Assembly (NCBI RefSeq): GCF_007997075.1
Contig: NZ_VORS01000002.1
Span: 463,211-527,210 of the forward strand
Direction: 5' to 3'
DNA length: 64,000 nucleotides
Source: Polaribacter sp. IC073
Lineage (GTDB): Bacteria; Bacteroidota; Bacteroidia; Flavobacteriales; Flavobacteriaceae
Shown here: positions 1 through 9,138 of the stretch, one piece after another
Layout: each line of letters opens with the position of its first letter
Position numbering within the stretch: position 1 is the stretch's first letter
Notes under the pieces: model-generated
Databases searched by the model: none
What the model was told of the DNA's origin: nothing
Seen by the model: the letters and a program-made list of their open reading frames with translations, nothing else
Translations under genes and position numbers: made by a program

Positions 1-147
1 GTCATAAGAAATGCCACCTGGTCTTGCATACGGAATAAAAGTAAGCGTTTTTACACCCTTAAAATGCAATTCTAATGTAGGCAACAAATAGTCTAAATAA
101 CCACTCCCAAAAACAGTTGAAGTACTCGCGATAATCATTTTTTTCAT
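1..147 (-). CDS. pepE: Peptidase E (alpha-aspartyl dipeptidase), 5' part only
   Basis: The minus strand reads 49 codons in frame to the window edge, starting MKKMIIASTSTVFGSGYL and continuing to a FIPYARPGG motif. This N-terminus is characteristic of peptidase family S51 (dipeptidase E), cytoplasmic serine peptidases that cleave Asp-Xaa dipeptides. The catalytic Ser lies beyond the edge, so activity cannot be judged. The start at 147 is followed three codons later by a second ATG (138), which could also be used. The gene is divergent from the secreted-protein cluster that follows. Confidence 0.85.
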   Translation of the reverse strand, partial: MKKMIIASTSTVFGSGYLDYLLPTLELHFKGVKTLTFIPYARPGGISYD

Positions 148-246
148 ACATCAAAAATAGTGAAATTGTTTTACAAAATTCACTTTAACAAAATTTTACA
201 AGTCCATTATTACATTTTTAAGAAGCACTTTATATTTCTTTGTAAT

Positions 247-1032
247 ATGAGATATTTAATCCTCTTAATACTACTTTTTTCTTTCAGTACAGAACTATTA
301 GCTCAAGAAAAGAGAAAATTAATAAACGGTAAAGTGAAGCTAGATAGTTTATCTATTCATGATGTACACATTATTAATTTAAGCACAAATTTAGGAACCG
401 TTTCTAATGATTCTGGTGAATTTGACATGCCCATAAAAATAGGTGACAGTCTTTCTGTGTCTCACATAAATCTTAAGAATTTAATAATTGTAGTAACAAA
501 AGAGAATATCAATTCTTTAAAGTTAACTATTAATTTAACGGAAGATATAACTGCATTAAAAGCGTTTGAATTACAAAAACCTAGAAGTATTTTTGAAGAA
601 GACAAAGATATTTTTAGCTATCCCGGACCAACTGTTAACGCCACCACATTAAAGCTTCCGTATGCAAATACAAACCCAATAATAAATAATACTGCCTTTA
701 AGTTTCGCTCTGGCGCTGTTGTAGACTTGGGTAATTTAATGAACCTTCTTAACGGTAATAACAGAAGAACTAAGATTCTTAAAAAAATAACTTTAGAAGA
801 TGAGCTACTTTTAAAAATAAGAAAGTATTTTTCAGACGCTTTTTTTATGACCGATTTACAAATAAAAGAAGAGCATATTAATTCATTTTTAAACTTCTGT
901 CTAAAGAGAAATATCATTTATCTATTTAATAAAAAAGATAATTTAAGCCTTACTAGAGTTCTTTTAAAAGAAAGCAAGTCTTTTCCGCAGAAAGAAAACG
1001 CTGAAATAAAATTAGCTTTAAAAAAGAATTGA
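247..1032 (+). CDS. Secreted protein with carboxypeptidase-like regulatory domain
   Basis: The protein has 261 residues from the ATG at 247. This start is preferred over an upstream in-frame ATG at 160 because it opens directly into a signal peptide (MRYLILLILLF...LLAQ). Residues about 25-100 look like a CarboxypepD_reg-like beta-sandwich: NGKVKLDSLSIHDVHIINL, then GTVSNDSGEFDM and GDSL. The rest is lysine-rich and unassigned. It is paralogous to the next gene, with the same order of a signal peptide, NGKV-D-SL-S, GT-S-D-GEF/GDF and GDSL. Such proteins are exported; their function is unknown. It probably begins a co-directional run of four genes ending at 4605. Confidence 0.7.
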   Translation: MRYLILLILLFSFSTELLAQEKRKLINGKVKLDSLSIHDVHIINLSTNLGTVSNDSGEFDMPIKIGDSLSVSHINLKNLIIVVTKENINSLKLTINLTEDITALKAFELQKPRSIFEEDKDIFSYPGPTVNATTLKLPYANTNPIINNTAFKFRSGAVVDLGNLMNLLNGNNRRTKILKKITLEDELLLKIRKYFSDAFFMTDLQIKEEHINSFLNFCLKRNIIYLFNKKDNLSLTRVLLKESKSFPQKENAEIKLALKKN

Positions 1033-1109
1033 TTTAATAACAATTTATTATCAAAAAACAGCACTTTTAAAAACTAATTCTGAGATTTGTTAGTAATCAA
1101 CCTACCTAT

Positions 1110-1913
1110 ATGATTAAAAAAATACTTTTAATGCTCCTTTTTAGCTTTTTCTTAACTTCTGGCTACGCTCAACAAGGTAGAGTTATTGTGAACGGTAAAG
1201 TTACAGATTCTTTAAGTACGGTTAAAAACACCAATATTATCAATATAAAAACGAAGCAAGGTACATTTTCTTCTGATAATGGTGATTTTAGAATTTTTGT
1301 AAGAGATGGAGACTCCTTAAGAATATCATCCATACAACACATTACAAAATTTGTTGTTATCAATAAAAATAATATAAATACGAGGTATTTAAATGTTAAA
1401 TTAATTTACAATACAGTTGTTTTAGATACTTTCGAGTTAAAAAGACACAACTTATCTGGTAGTTTGGGTATCGATTCTAAAAGTGTACCTAACAGCAAAA
1501 AAGATTCTCTGCTAAGAAATCTAATGGATTTTTCTGAAATAGAATTTGGTAAATTAAGATTTCCTATAGACGAGATAGACAGAAGTAAACCACCTGTGGT
1601 AAATACGGTTCCTAATTCACTTGCTGGTGCAGGAGGCAGCGCAACAATTCCTTTTAAAGATTCTGAACGTTTATGGGCTTTAAGAAAAGAGTTGGCTAGA
1701 AAAAAAGCATTTCCTTATAAAATCATGTCAGAATTAGGTGAAAAATTCTTTTTTGATAATTTAAAAATTCCGGTAGAAAACTATTTTCATTTCTTAGAAT
1801 ATTGCAATCCTTTAGGTATAGAGAAACTTCATAAAGACAAAAAAATGCTAGATATTATCAAAATTCTTCAATCTGAAAGCAAAACATACTTAGAAATTAT
1901 AAAAAATGAGTAA
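1110..1913 (+). CDS. Secreted protein with carboxypeptidase-like regulatory domain (paralogue)
   Basis: The protein has 267 residues with a clear signal peptide ending near SGYAQQ (residue about 21). Residues 25-100 carry the CarboxypepD_reg-like pattern NGKVTDSLSTVKNTNI, GTFSSDNGDF and GDSLRIS. The C-terminal half, including a helical region after RLWALRKELARK, matches no family I recognise. It lies 77 bp after its paralogue and 29 bp before the DUF6702 gene, so co-transcription is plausible. The pair looks like a local tandem duplication that has diverged strongly outside the regulatory domain. Confidence 0.7.
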   Translation: MIKKILLMLLFSFFLTSGYAQQGRVIVNGKVTDSLSTVKNTNIINIKTKQGTFSSDNGDFRIFVRDGDSLRISSIQHITKFVVINKNNINTRYLNVKLIYNTVVLDTFELKRHNLSGSLGIDSKSVPNSKKDSLLRNLMDFSEIEFGKLRFPIDEIDRSKPPVVNTVPNSLAGAGGSATIPFKDSERLWALRKELARKKAFPYKIMSELGEKFFFDNLKIPVENYFHFLEYCNPLGIEKLHKDKKMLDIIKILQSESKTYLEIIKNE

Positions 1914-1942
1914 TTTGGCGCAGTAATTGTTTTTAACCTGAT

Positions 1943-2440
1943 ATGAAATTTAAAAAATCGTTTTTATTACTCTTAGTAATTCCGTTGCTCTCCTTCTCTG
2001 CTCATAAATATTATTTGAGTTTAACGCAGATAAAATTTAAAGAAGAAACTAAATCAGTACAAATCATTATCAACGTTTTTATGGATGATATTGAGCTAGC
2101 TTTAAATAAAGATTATAGTATCGATTTGCAACTTACAACCAAAAAAGAACTAGAGAATAATGATATTTATTTTGAAAAATACTTAAAAAGTAAACTTCAA
2201 TTAAAAATTGATAATGTAGCAAAAGAGTTTGCGTATATTGGAAAAGAATATGACGGAGATTTGGTCTATTTTTACTTAGAAATAGAAAACATTGCTACAG
2301 TTTCTAATATAGAAGTTACCAATAAAATATTAATGAAGCATTTTCCAGGACAACAAAACTTAATAAAATCTAAAGTGGGTAAAAAGAACAAAAGTGTGCT
2401 GCTTACTAAGGATAATTATAAAGAACTATTAACTTATTAA
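1943..2440 (+). CDS. DUF6702 family secreted protein
   Basis: The protein has 165 residues with a hydrophobic signal sequence followed by SAHKYYLSLTQIKF. That HK(F/Y)Y-(V/L)S-(V/L)TQI opening, followed by a VFMDDIELAL segment, is typical of DUF6702, a small exported flavobacterial family often encoded next to M1 peptidases. No catalytic residues are evident. It starts 29 bp after the preceding gene and ends 32 bp before the M1 metallopeptidase gene, which suggests one transcript and perhaps a shared periplasmic or surface role. That role is inferred from position only. Confidence 0.7.
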   Translation: MKFKKSFLLLLVIPLLSFSAHKYYLSLTQIKFKEETKSVQIIINVFMDDIELALNKDYSIDLQLTTKKELENNDIYFEKYLKSKLQLKIDNVAKEFAYIGKEYDGDLVYFYLEIENIATVSNIEVTNKILMKHFPGQQNLIKSKVGKKNKSVLLTKDNYKELLTY

Positions 2441-2472
2441 AATTAATACTAATCAATTCAAATATCAAAATT

Positions 2473-4605
2473 ATGAAAAAAATAGGACTACTACTCCTTT
2501 CTATTGTATTTTTAACAACGGCCACTTTTGGGCAAGAATCTAAAACAAAAGAAGGACATACCAATCAGAATAAATTTAAGCAATTAAAAGAGCTTTTACC
2601 AACACCTAATTTACAAAGAACTGCATCTGGCGCGCCAGGTATAAAATACACGCAGCAAAAAGTAGATTATAGTATGGATATTATTTTAGATGATGACAAC
2701 ACTAGAATTTATGGAAATGAAACCATAACATATCATAATAATTCTGATGATACACTAACGTATTTATGGGTTCAATTAGACCAAAATATGAGAGCTGCAG
2801 ATTCTAAATCACCAGACATTCAGTCGAGTCAAATTCCGAATAAAACATCTAAAGCAAGGTTTAATAAATCTTACGTGGATGCTCCTTTTGACGGTGGTTT
2901 TAAAATTGAAAGCGTTCTTAATACAGATAACAGCAACTTATCTTATACCGTAAACCAAACAATGATGCGTATTAATTTAGCGCAACCTTTGGCTTCTGGA
3001 GACGTCTTTGAATTTAATATAAAATGGTGGTACAACATAAACAATCACAGAACAGATGGTGGTAGATCTGGTTATGAGCACTTTTCTAAAGACGGTAACA
3101 ACAACTATGTAATTGCTCAGTTCTACCCAAGAATGTGTGTGTATGATAATGTAGAAGGTTGGCAAAATGATCAATTCTGGGGACGAAGTGAATTTGCTTT
3201 AGAATTTGGAGATTTTACAGTAAACATTACTACGCCAGAAGATCACATGTTAGGTGCAACAGGTATTTTACAAAATCCTAAAGATGTTTTTTCTAATAAA
3301 GAATTAAAAAGAATAGAAGAAGCAAGAAAAACTTTTGACAACCCTGTAATTATTAGAACTCAGGAAGAAGCTGAAAAAATAGAAAAAAGCAAATCTAAAA
3401 AGACTAAAACGTGGAAGTTTTATGCCGAAAATGTAAGAGATTATGCCTTTGCTAGTTCTAGAAAATTTATTTTCGACGCAATGGCAGTAGACATCAATGG
3501 AAAAACGGTAATGGCAGAATCTTTATACTCTAAAGAAGCGAATCCTTTATACGGCGACCATTCTACAAGAGCAGTTGCACAAACATTAAAAACATATTCT
3601 AGATATACCTTTGATTATCCATATCACAAAGCAATTTCTGTAGACGGACAAATGGGAATGGAATACCCGCAGATTTGTTTCAACCCAGGAAGACCAGATC
3701 TTGCGGACGGAGGTTATTCTGATAGAGTAAAATATAGAATGATTGGTGTTACAGTACATGAAGTGGGTCATAACTTTTTTCCTATGATTGTAAATTCTGA
3801 TGAAAGACAATGGACTTGGATGGATGAAGGTTTAAACTCTTATGTACAAATGTTAGCGATGATGGATTATGAAGAGGGATATCCTTTAGGCAGAGGATTG
3901 CCTAAAAATATTGTACGTTATATGGCTGGAGATCAATCTAAGATTTCTCCAATTATGTCAAAAGGAGATAATGTACATAGCTTCGGTAATAATGCGTATG
4001 GCAAACCTGCAACTGCATTATGGATTTTGAGAGAAACAATTATGGGTAAAGAATTATTTGACCATGCTTTTAGAACCTATTCTCAAAGATGGATGTTTAA
4101 ACACCCTACTCCTGCAGATTTCTTTAGAACAATGGAAGATGCTTCTGGTGTAGATTTAGATTGGTTTTGGAGAGGTTGGTTTTATACAACTGATGTTACA
4201 GATATTGGTATTGAAAGTGTAAAAAAGTTTTATGCCACAGATGACAATAAAGAAACCATCAATTTTATTGAAGACAAAAGCGCTGGTTTAAAAATAACGA
4301 AACCTAAAAAAGCGAATTCTAACTATTTCTATGAAGTTACATTTAACAAACCAGGTGGTTTGGTCATGCCAATTATTGTAGAGTATACGTATGATGATGG
4401 TACTACAGAGAGAAAAACATATCCTGCTCAAATTTGGAGATATAATGACAAACAAGTTACAAAAGCGATTCACTCTGATAAGCAAATAACTAAAATTGTA
4501 ATCGATCCAGACCTAGAAACTGCAGATGTAGATGTATCTAACAACAGTTTTCCTAGAGAGAAAAAAGATAAATTTAGCAAGTTTAAAACAAAGATGAAAA
4601 ATTAA
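2473..4605 (+). CDS. M1 family zinc metallopeptidase (aminopeptidase N-like), copy 1
   Basis: The protein has 710 residues with a signal peptide (MKKIGLLLLSIVFL...FGQ). The gluzincin zinc site is complete: HEVGH at residues 429-433 and, after 18 intervening residues, Glu452 in the DEGLN motif. A GMEYP motif about 42 residues upstream takes the place of the classical GxMEN aminopeptidase signature, so substrate specificity may differ from textbook aminopeptidase N. The N-terminal beta domain begins near residue 55 (KVDYSMDI). It is the last gene before the hairpin terminator at 4707 and is closely paralogous to the gene at 4835. It probably degrades peptides in the periplasm or at the cell surface. 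Confidence 0.9.
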   Translation: MKKIGLLLLSIVFLTTATFGQESKTKEGHTNQNKFKQLKELLPTPNLQRTASGAPGIKYTQQKVDYSMDIILDDDNTRIYGNETITYHNNSDDTLTYLWVQLDQNMRAADSKSPDIQSSQIPNKTSKARFNKSYVDAPFDGGFKIESVLNTDNSNLSYTVNQTMMRINLAQPLASGDVFEFNIKWWYNINNHRTDGGRSGYEHFSKDGNNNYVIAQFYPRMCVYDNVEGWQNDQFWGRSEFALEFGDFTVNITTPEDHMLGATGILQNPKDVFSNKELKRIEEARKTFDNPVIIRTQEEAEKIEKSKSKKTKTWKFYAENVRDYAFASSRKFIFDAMAVDINGKTVMAESLYSKEANPLYGDHSTRAVAQTLKTYSRYTFDYPYHKAISVDGQMGMEYPQICFNPGRPDLADGGYSDRVKYRMIGVTVHEVGHNFFPMIVNSDERQWTWMDEGLNSYVQMLAMMDYEEGYPLGRGLPKNIVRYMAGDQSKISPIMSKGDNVHSFGNNAYGKPATALWILRETIMGKELFDHAFRTYSQRWMFKHPTPADFFRTMEDASGVDLDWFWRGWFYTTDVTDIGIESVKKFYATDDNKETINFIEDKSAGLKITKPKKANSNYFYEVTFNKPGGLVMPIIVEYTYDDGTTERKTYPAQIWRYNDKQVTKAIHSDKQITKIVIDPDLETADVDVSNNSFPREKKDKFSKFKTKMKN

Positions 4606-4618
4606 GAAAATGAAGCAT

Positions 4619-4643
4619 GTCCGTTCGAACGCAATCGAGAACT
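4619..4643. repeat. Half copy of a flavobacterial palindromic repeat
   Basis: This 25-base stretch matches 12332-12356 at all but three positions (both contain CGAGAACT after a TTCGA-CGCA core). Unlike that copy it lacks the complementary arm, so it appears to be a decayed half of a dispersed palindromic element. Confidence 0.55.
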
Positions 4644-4706
4644 CAGAAATATCCTGATAACAGATAAACCTTCCGGCATATTCTAATTTTTAATTTTAAT
4701 AATTTT

Positions 4707-4745
4707 AAAAAGCGGTGTGAATTCATTTTCACATCGCTTTTTTTA
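4707..4745 (+). terminator. Rho-independent terminator after M1 peptidase 1
   Basis: The arms AAAAAGCGGTGTGAA (4707-4721) and TTCACATCGCTTTTT (4728-4742) pair with only a G-T wobble, around a short loop, and run into a T tract. It separates the two M1 peptidase genes into different transcripts. Confidence 0.8.
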
Positions 4746-4834
4746 TAAAGATTTGTTAAAATTTTAACAATATTTAACGGAGTTGCTCTTATATGCTTAC
4801 TTTAGACGGCATATTTAATTCAAATCAAACAAAA

Positions 4835-7039
4835 ATGAAAAAACTTTCTTTACTAGTATTTTCACTTTTCTTTATCAGTTTTGCAACCATAGCGCAAGAA
4901 GGAACGAAAGAAAAGAAGAAAACACAACAAGGGCACACAGATCAAAACAAATTCCGTCAATTGAAAGATGTTTTGGCAACTCCAAATGACCAACATGCAG
5001 CCTCGGGTGCTCCTGGCCACCAATACACACAACAAAAAGTAGATTATGTGATGGACATTCGTTTAGACGAAAGTGCTAACAAAATTTATGGTGATGAAGA
5101 AATTACATACCACAACAATTCTAAAGACCATTTAGAATATTTATGGGTGCAATTAGATCAAAATATGAGAGCGGACGATTCTAAAACTCCATTAGCAAAA
5201 TCTAATAGTGCTGCTGCATTTGTTACGCCAGATAATTTTAAAAGTTCTTATATGAACGAAAAAAAAGGTTTTGGTTATGACATTACAAAAGTAGAAAGTA
5301 ATGGTAAACCTCTATCTCACACAATTAATAGAACCATGATGCGTATTAATTTACCTGAAGCATTGGCTCCTGGTAAAACTTTCGAATTTAGAATTCAGTG
5401 GAACTATTTAATCAATGATATTAATAAAGATGGTGGTCGTTCTGGATTAGAAAATTTCAAAGACGGAAACAACAACTATACAATTGCACAATTCTTTCCT
5501 AGATTAGCGGTGTATAATAATGTAGAAGGATGGCAAAACATGCAGTTTTGGGGTCGTTCTGAATTTGCTTTAGAGTTTGGAGATTATGAAGTAAACTTAA
5601 CAGTACCTTCAGATCATATTGTAGAAGCTACTGGTTCTTTACAGAATGAAAAAGACGTTTTAACAAAAACACAACGCAAGCGTTTCGAAAAAGCTAGAAA
5701 AACTTTTGACAACCCTGTAATTATTGTGACGCAAGAAGAAGCTGAAAAAACTGAAAAAGGACGTGCAACAGGAACAAAAACTTGGAAATTTAAAGCAAAC
5801 AGAGTCCGTGATTTTGCATTTGCAACTTCAAGAAAATATATTTGGGATGCAATGGCAGTAAATATAAACGGTAAAACGGTTATGGCTACGTCATTATATC
5901 CTAAAGAAGGAAACCCTTTATGGGAAGAGCATTCTACAAGAGCCGTTGCAACAACGCTTATCGAATACTCTAAATTAACATTTGATTACCCTTATTCTAA
6001 GGCTGTTTCTGTACATTCAGAAAGACAAGGAATGGAATACCCAATGATTTGTTTCAACTTTGGTAGACCAGATGAAGATGGAACCTATTCCGATAGAACT
6101 AAAAAAGGAATGATTGGTGTTATTGTACACGAAGTTGGACACAACTTCTTCCCTATGATTGTAAATTCTGATGAAAGACAATGGACTTGGATGGATGAGG
6201 GTTTAAACTCATTTGTTGAAATTTTAGCTGAAGATGTCTATGATGCAGAATTATTTGCATCAAACCCAGCAAAAGAAATTACTAGATACATGGGCGGAGA
6301 TCAATCTAACATCTCTCCTATTATGTCTCAAGGAGATTATGTAAAACAATTTGGACCTAACGCATATTCTAAACCAGCAGCTGGTTTATACATGTTAAGA
6401 AAAACAATTATGGGACCAGAATTATTTGACCACGCTTTTAGAACATACTCTAAACGTTGGATGTTTAAACACCCAACACCAGAAGATTTCTTTAGAACTA
6501 TGGAAGATGCTTCTGGAATGGACTTAGATTGGTTCTGGAGAGGTTGGTTCTATACTACAGATGTAACAGATATTGGTGTTAAAGAAGTAAAATCTTTATA
6601 TTTAACTGATAAACCTAGCGAAAGAGTTACAAAGTTAAAAGAACAATACAAGCAGTATTTTGATAACTTAGGTGACTTGGTTTACATTACTGATAAAAAA
6701 GAAGATGCAAATGCAAATGCAATGAATAAATATGCTGAAGGAAAAGAAGTGCCTTCATTTATTTATGCTGTTGAATTTGAAAAACCAGGAGGTTTGGTTA
6801 TGCCAATTATTGTGGAGTTGACGTATGCTGATGGCACAACAAAAAGAGAAACATATCCTGCTCAAATTTGGATGAGTAATGATACCACTGCTAAAAGAGT
6901 ATTTGCTTCATCTCAAGAAATTACAAGTATTGTAGTAGACCCAGATTTTGAAACTGCAGACGTAGATACTTCTAATAACAGCTGGCCTAAGAAGGAAGGT
7001 AGCAAGTTTGAAGAATTTAAAAACAAAAAGAAAGACTAA
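4835..7039 (+). CDS. M1 family zinc metallopeptidase (aminopeptidase N-like), copy 2
   Basis: The protein has 734 residues from the ATG at 4835, which begins a standard signal peptide (MKKLSLLVFSLFFI...IAQ). An in-frame ATG 42 bp upstream would put hydrophilic residues in front and is rejected. The zinc site is HEVGH at 432-436 with Glu455 in DEGLN, and GMEYP precedes it. It aligns with copy 1 over almost its whole length. The main difference is an extra charged segment of about 35 residues near residue 610 (around KLKEQYKQYFDNLGDLVY). It is transcribed separately from copy 1, so the two exported peptidases may be regulated differently. Confidence 0.9.
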   Translation: MKKLSLLVFSLFFISFATIAQEGTKEKKKTQQGHTDQNKFRQLKDVLATPNDQHAASGAPGHQYTQQKVDYVMDIRLDESANKIYGDEEITYHNNSKDHLEYLWVQLDQNMRADDSKTPLAKSNSAAAFVTPDNFKSSYMNEKKGFGYDITKVESNGKPLSHTINRTMMRINLPEALAPGKTFEFRIQWNYLINDINKDGGRSGLENFKDGNNNYTIAQFFPRLAVYNNVEGWQNMQFWGRSEFALEFGDYEVNLTVPSDHIVEATGSLQNEKDVLTKTQRKRFEKARKTFDNPVIIVTQEEAEKTEKGRATGTKTWKFKANRVRDFAFATSRKYIWDAMAVNINGKTVMATSLYPKEGNPLWEEHSTRAVATTLIEYSKLTFDYPYSKAVSVHSERQGMEYPMICFNFGRPDEDGTYSDRTKKGMIGVIVHEVGHNFFPMIVNSDERQWTWMDEGLNSFVEILAEDVYDAELFASNPAKEITRYMGGDQSNISPIMSQGDYVKQFGPNAYSKPAAGLYMLRKTIMGPELFDHAFRTYSKRWMFKHPTPEDFFRTMEDASGMDLDWFWRGWFYTTDVTDIGVKEVKSLYLTDKPSERVTKLKEQYKQYFDNLGDLVYITDKKEDANANAMNKYAEGKEVPSFIYAVEFEKPGGLVMPIIVELTYADGTTKRETYPAQIWMSNDTTAKRVFASSQEITSIVVDPDFETADVDTSNNSWPKKEGSKFEEFKNKKKD

Positions 7040-7062
7040 AACCGTTTCTTTTTAAAAAATTA

Positions 7063-7095
7063 AAAGGCTCGTTTACAATTTGTAAACGAGCCTTT
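7063..7095. terminator. Bidirectional hairpin terminator
   Basis: AAAGGCTCGTTTACAA is followed by its perfect complement TTGTAAACGAGCCTTT. The stem sits between the convergent M1 peptidase (plus) and queD (minus) genes, with A/T-rich flanks on both sides. Confidence 0.8.
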
Positions 7096-7222
7096 ATCTT
7101 TATATATTAATTTTAAATATTATCTTCTAAAAGTTTCCTGAATTTATATATTAATAAAGCAGCGAGAACAGTATTCTCTATAAGCTCATAAGATATTAAA
7201 CACTCACACTATAAGCAAGGTT

Positions 7223-7636
7223 TCACTCACCTGAGTAACTCACAAAATTTCTAGGAGTTTCATACAAGGTAACTTCTAAATCTAAGTTTTCTGGCAATAA
7301 TTTTCTTAGTTTGTTGTAGGTAACTACAGAGATGTTTTCTGCTGTCGGATTCAAATCTTTAAACTCTGGAACTTCTAGATTGAGGTTCTTGTGATCGAAA
7401 CAATCTTCAATTTCTATTTTTATATGATTTCGTAAAATTCCTAAATCATATACGTACCCTGTTTCTTCATCAATTTCACCTGTTAAAGAAACAATCAGTT
7501 CATAGTTATGACCGTGAAAATTGGGATTGCTGCATTTGTTAAAAACTTCAAAGTTTTTTTCATCGCTCCACTCTTTTCTATACAATCTATGTGCAGCATT
7601 AAAATGTGCTTTTCTATGAACGGTAACTTTAGGCAT
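7223..7636 (-). CDS. queD: 6-carboxytetrahydropterin synthase family protein (QueD/PTPS)
   Basis: The protein has 137 residues, the usual length for single-domain QueD. The zinc ligands His16 (FNAAHR), His41 and His43 (FHGHNY) and the catalytic Cys35 (NKCSNPNFHGH) are all present. Families with this C-x5-HGH arrangement convert 7,8-dihydroneopterin triphosphate to 6-carboxytetrahydropterin in queuosine/7-deazaguanine synthesis, although a 6-pyruvoyl-tetrahydropterin synthase activity cannot be excluded. The gene overlaps the upstream idi gene by 8 bp, so the two are translationally coupled although their pathways differ. Confidence 0.85.
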   Translation of the reverse strand: MPKVTVHRKAHFNAAHRLYRKEWSDEKNFEVFNKCSNPNFHGHNYELIVSLTGEIDEETGYVYDLGILRNHIKIEIEDCFDHKNLNLEVPEFKDLNPTAENISVVTYNKLRKLLPENLDLEVTLYETPRNFVSYSGE

Positions 7637-8147
7637 ATGTTAGTTTTTTGTAAGATTTATCAAAAATAATTTTAAACCACTCTGTATATATTGCTGGGTT
7701 TTCTTCAATGTCTTTCTTTACATCTTCTAAAGCCACCCATTTATAAGCTTCAGCTTCCTCTTTATTCAATTGAGGCGCTTCATTATAACTTCCAACCATA
7801 ACATGGTCAAATTCATGTTCTGTCAAACCATTGTCAAAAGGTGCTTTGTAAATAAAAGAAAATACTTCTTTTATATCTGTTACAAATCCCATCTCTTCTT
7901 GCAATCTTCTTCTCCCTGCTTCCACATTGCTTTCTCCCTCTCTTTGGTGAGAACAACAAGTATTAGTCCATAATAAAGGCGAATGGTATTTAGAAGCAGC
8001 TCTTTGTTGCAGCATTAATTCTCCTTTTTCATTAAAAATAAAAACTGAAAAAGCTCTATGTAATAATGCTTTTTCGTGTGCTTCTATTTTTTCCATCAAA
8101 CCAATTGGCTGATCATTTACGTCTACTAAAATAACAAATTCTTCCAT
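7629..8147 (-). CDS. idi: Isopentenyl-diphosphate delta-isomerase, type 1
   Basis: The protein has 172 residues and interconverts IPP and DMAPP in the cytoplasm for isoprenoid synthesis. It has the catalytic Cys segment TNTCCSH (residues 61-67), the Nudix-like helix GESNVEAGRRRLQEEMGF (71-88) and the acidic TEHEFDH motif (109-115) that binds metal. His24 and His30 match the family's other metal ligands. It is first in the two-gene idi-queD unit, overlapping queD by 8 bp. A TAnnTTTG-like box at 8153-8160 lies almost on the start codon, so the transcript may have a very short leader. Confidence 0.92.
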   Translation of the reverse strand: MEEFVILVDVNDQPIGLMEKIEAHEKALLHRAFSVFIFNEKGELMLQQRAASKYHSPLLWTNTCCSHQREGESNVEAGRRRLQEEMGFVTDIKEVFSFIYKAPFDNGLTEHEFDHVMVGSYNEAPQLNKEEAEAYKWVALEDVKKDIEENPAIYTEWFKIIFDKSYKKLTYA

Positions 8148-8235
8148 TATTACAAAAATAAGGAATGAAGTAGTAATAAATCACAAAAATCCATTAAAAA
8201 CAATCAAATTTTTCTATTCTTTTATTTTGATGATT

Positions 8236-8243
8236 TATCTTTG
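8236..8243 (+). promoter_or_regulatory. Bacteroidota -7 box (TATCTTTG) of the cyclophilin lipoprotein gene
   Basis: TATCTTTG matches the Bacteroidota -7 consensus TAnnTTTG. It lies 25 bp upstream of the ATG at 8268 and overlaps an upstream in-frame TTG (8241), which argues that translation starts at 8268. A good -33 TTG is not evident. Confidence 0.6.
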
Positions 8244-8267
8244 AAATCTCAAAACAGCTTCCTATTT

Positions 8268-8975
8268 ATGAGAATTTTAGTAAAACTTGTTTTATTGGTC
8301 TTTCTTTGCTCCTTTTATCAATGTAAAGAAGAAAAAAAATCAACCTTAAAAACGAAAGAAATTTCAATAAAAAAGAAAAAAAAGGAGACTAAAAAGGCTT
8401 TAGAAAAGACAGTTTTAAAACCTTGGGACAGTTTAAATAAAGACAATGTAATCGCTTTTTTTACTGAATACGGGAAACAAAATAAAGAAACCAAGGTTAT
8501 TATTAAGACAGAATTTGGTGCTATTAAACTTCTTTTATATGCCGATGTTCCTATTCATAGAGCTAATTTTATTTTCTTAACCAAACTAAAATATTTTAAT
8601 ACTACCGTTATTTATAGAGTTGCCAAAAACTTTGTTATTCAAGGAGGTAATTCTGATGAGACCTACACCAGAAAACAACGAAGATTGTATGGTAATTATT
8701 TATTAGAACCAGAATTTAGAAGCCATAGAAAACATAAATATGGTGCTTTAGCAGCAGCTAGACAATGGGAGAAGAATCCTAATAAATTATCGAGTCCGTT
8801 TGAGTTTTACATGGTTCATAGTAGAAGTGGCGCACATCATTTAGACAATCAACATACTGTTTTTGGTGAAGTAATTGCTGGTTTTGACACGATGGATAAA
8901 ATATCTAAAGTAAAAGTTGGTGTAGATGAATGGCCCGTAGAAGATATTAAAATGACCATTGAAATTCTAGAATAG
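8268..8975 (+). CDS. Cyclophilin-type peptidylprolyl isomerase, lipoprotein
   Basis: The protein has 235 residues from the ATG at 8268, chosen because the promoter box overlaps the alternative upstream start and because this start gives a lipoprotein signal with a Cys after FLCSFYQ. After a lysine-rich linker (about residues 20-60), the cyclophilin domain runs from KVIIKTEFGAIKLLLY to the end. It has the FVIQGGN and HTVFGEVI signatures, but it is degenerate at some standard catalytic positions. It probably catalyses prolyl isomerisation in the periplasm during folding of exported proteins, and it is transcribed separately from prfC. Confidence 0.85.
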   Translation: MRILVKLVLLVFLCSFYQCKEEKKSTLKTKEISIKKKKKETKKALEKTVLKPWDSLNKDNVIAFFTEYGKQNKETKVIIKTEFGAIKLLLYADVPIHRANFIFLTKLKYFNTTVIYRVAKNFVIQGGNSDETYTRKQRRLYGNYLLEPEFRSHRKHKYGALAAARQWEKNPNKLSSPFEFYMVHSRSGAHHLDNQHTVFGEVIAGFDTMDKISKVKVGVDEWPVEDIKMTIEILE

Positions 8976-9113
8976 CCATCATTTTTCACAAATATAGGTT
9001 CCTAATAAGTGTTGTAAAATCATCCAGAAAAAACTATAAACATAAAGTCTAAATTTTTTGATTGATTTCAAACGTAAATCCCTATATATATTCATAAATG
9101 ATAGAATAAAACC

Positions 9114-9121
9114 TATCTTTG
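9114..9121 (+). promoter_or_regulatory. Bacteroidota -7 box (TATCTTTG) of prfC
   Basis: This exact TAnnTTTG match lies 17 bp before the prfC start. The -33 TTG is not clear; a TTC occurs at about the right distance. Confidence 0.6.
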
Positions 9122-9138
9122 CACCTCAATTTTTGTAG

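Noticed and set aside
8241..8267. TTG start for the cyclophilin lipoprotein
   Set aside because: The TTG forms part of the TATCTTTG promoter box, and the extra residues would spoil the lipoprotein signal.
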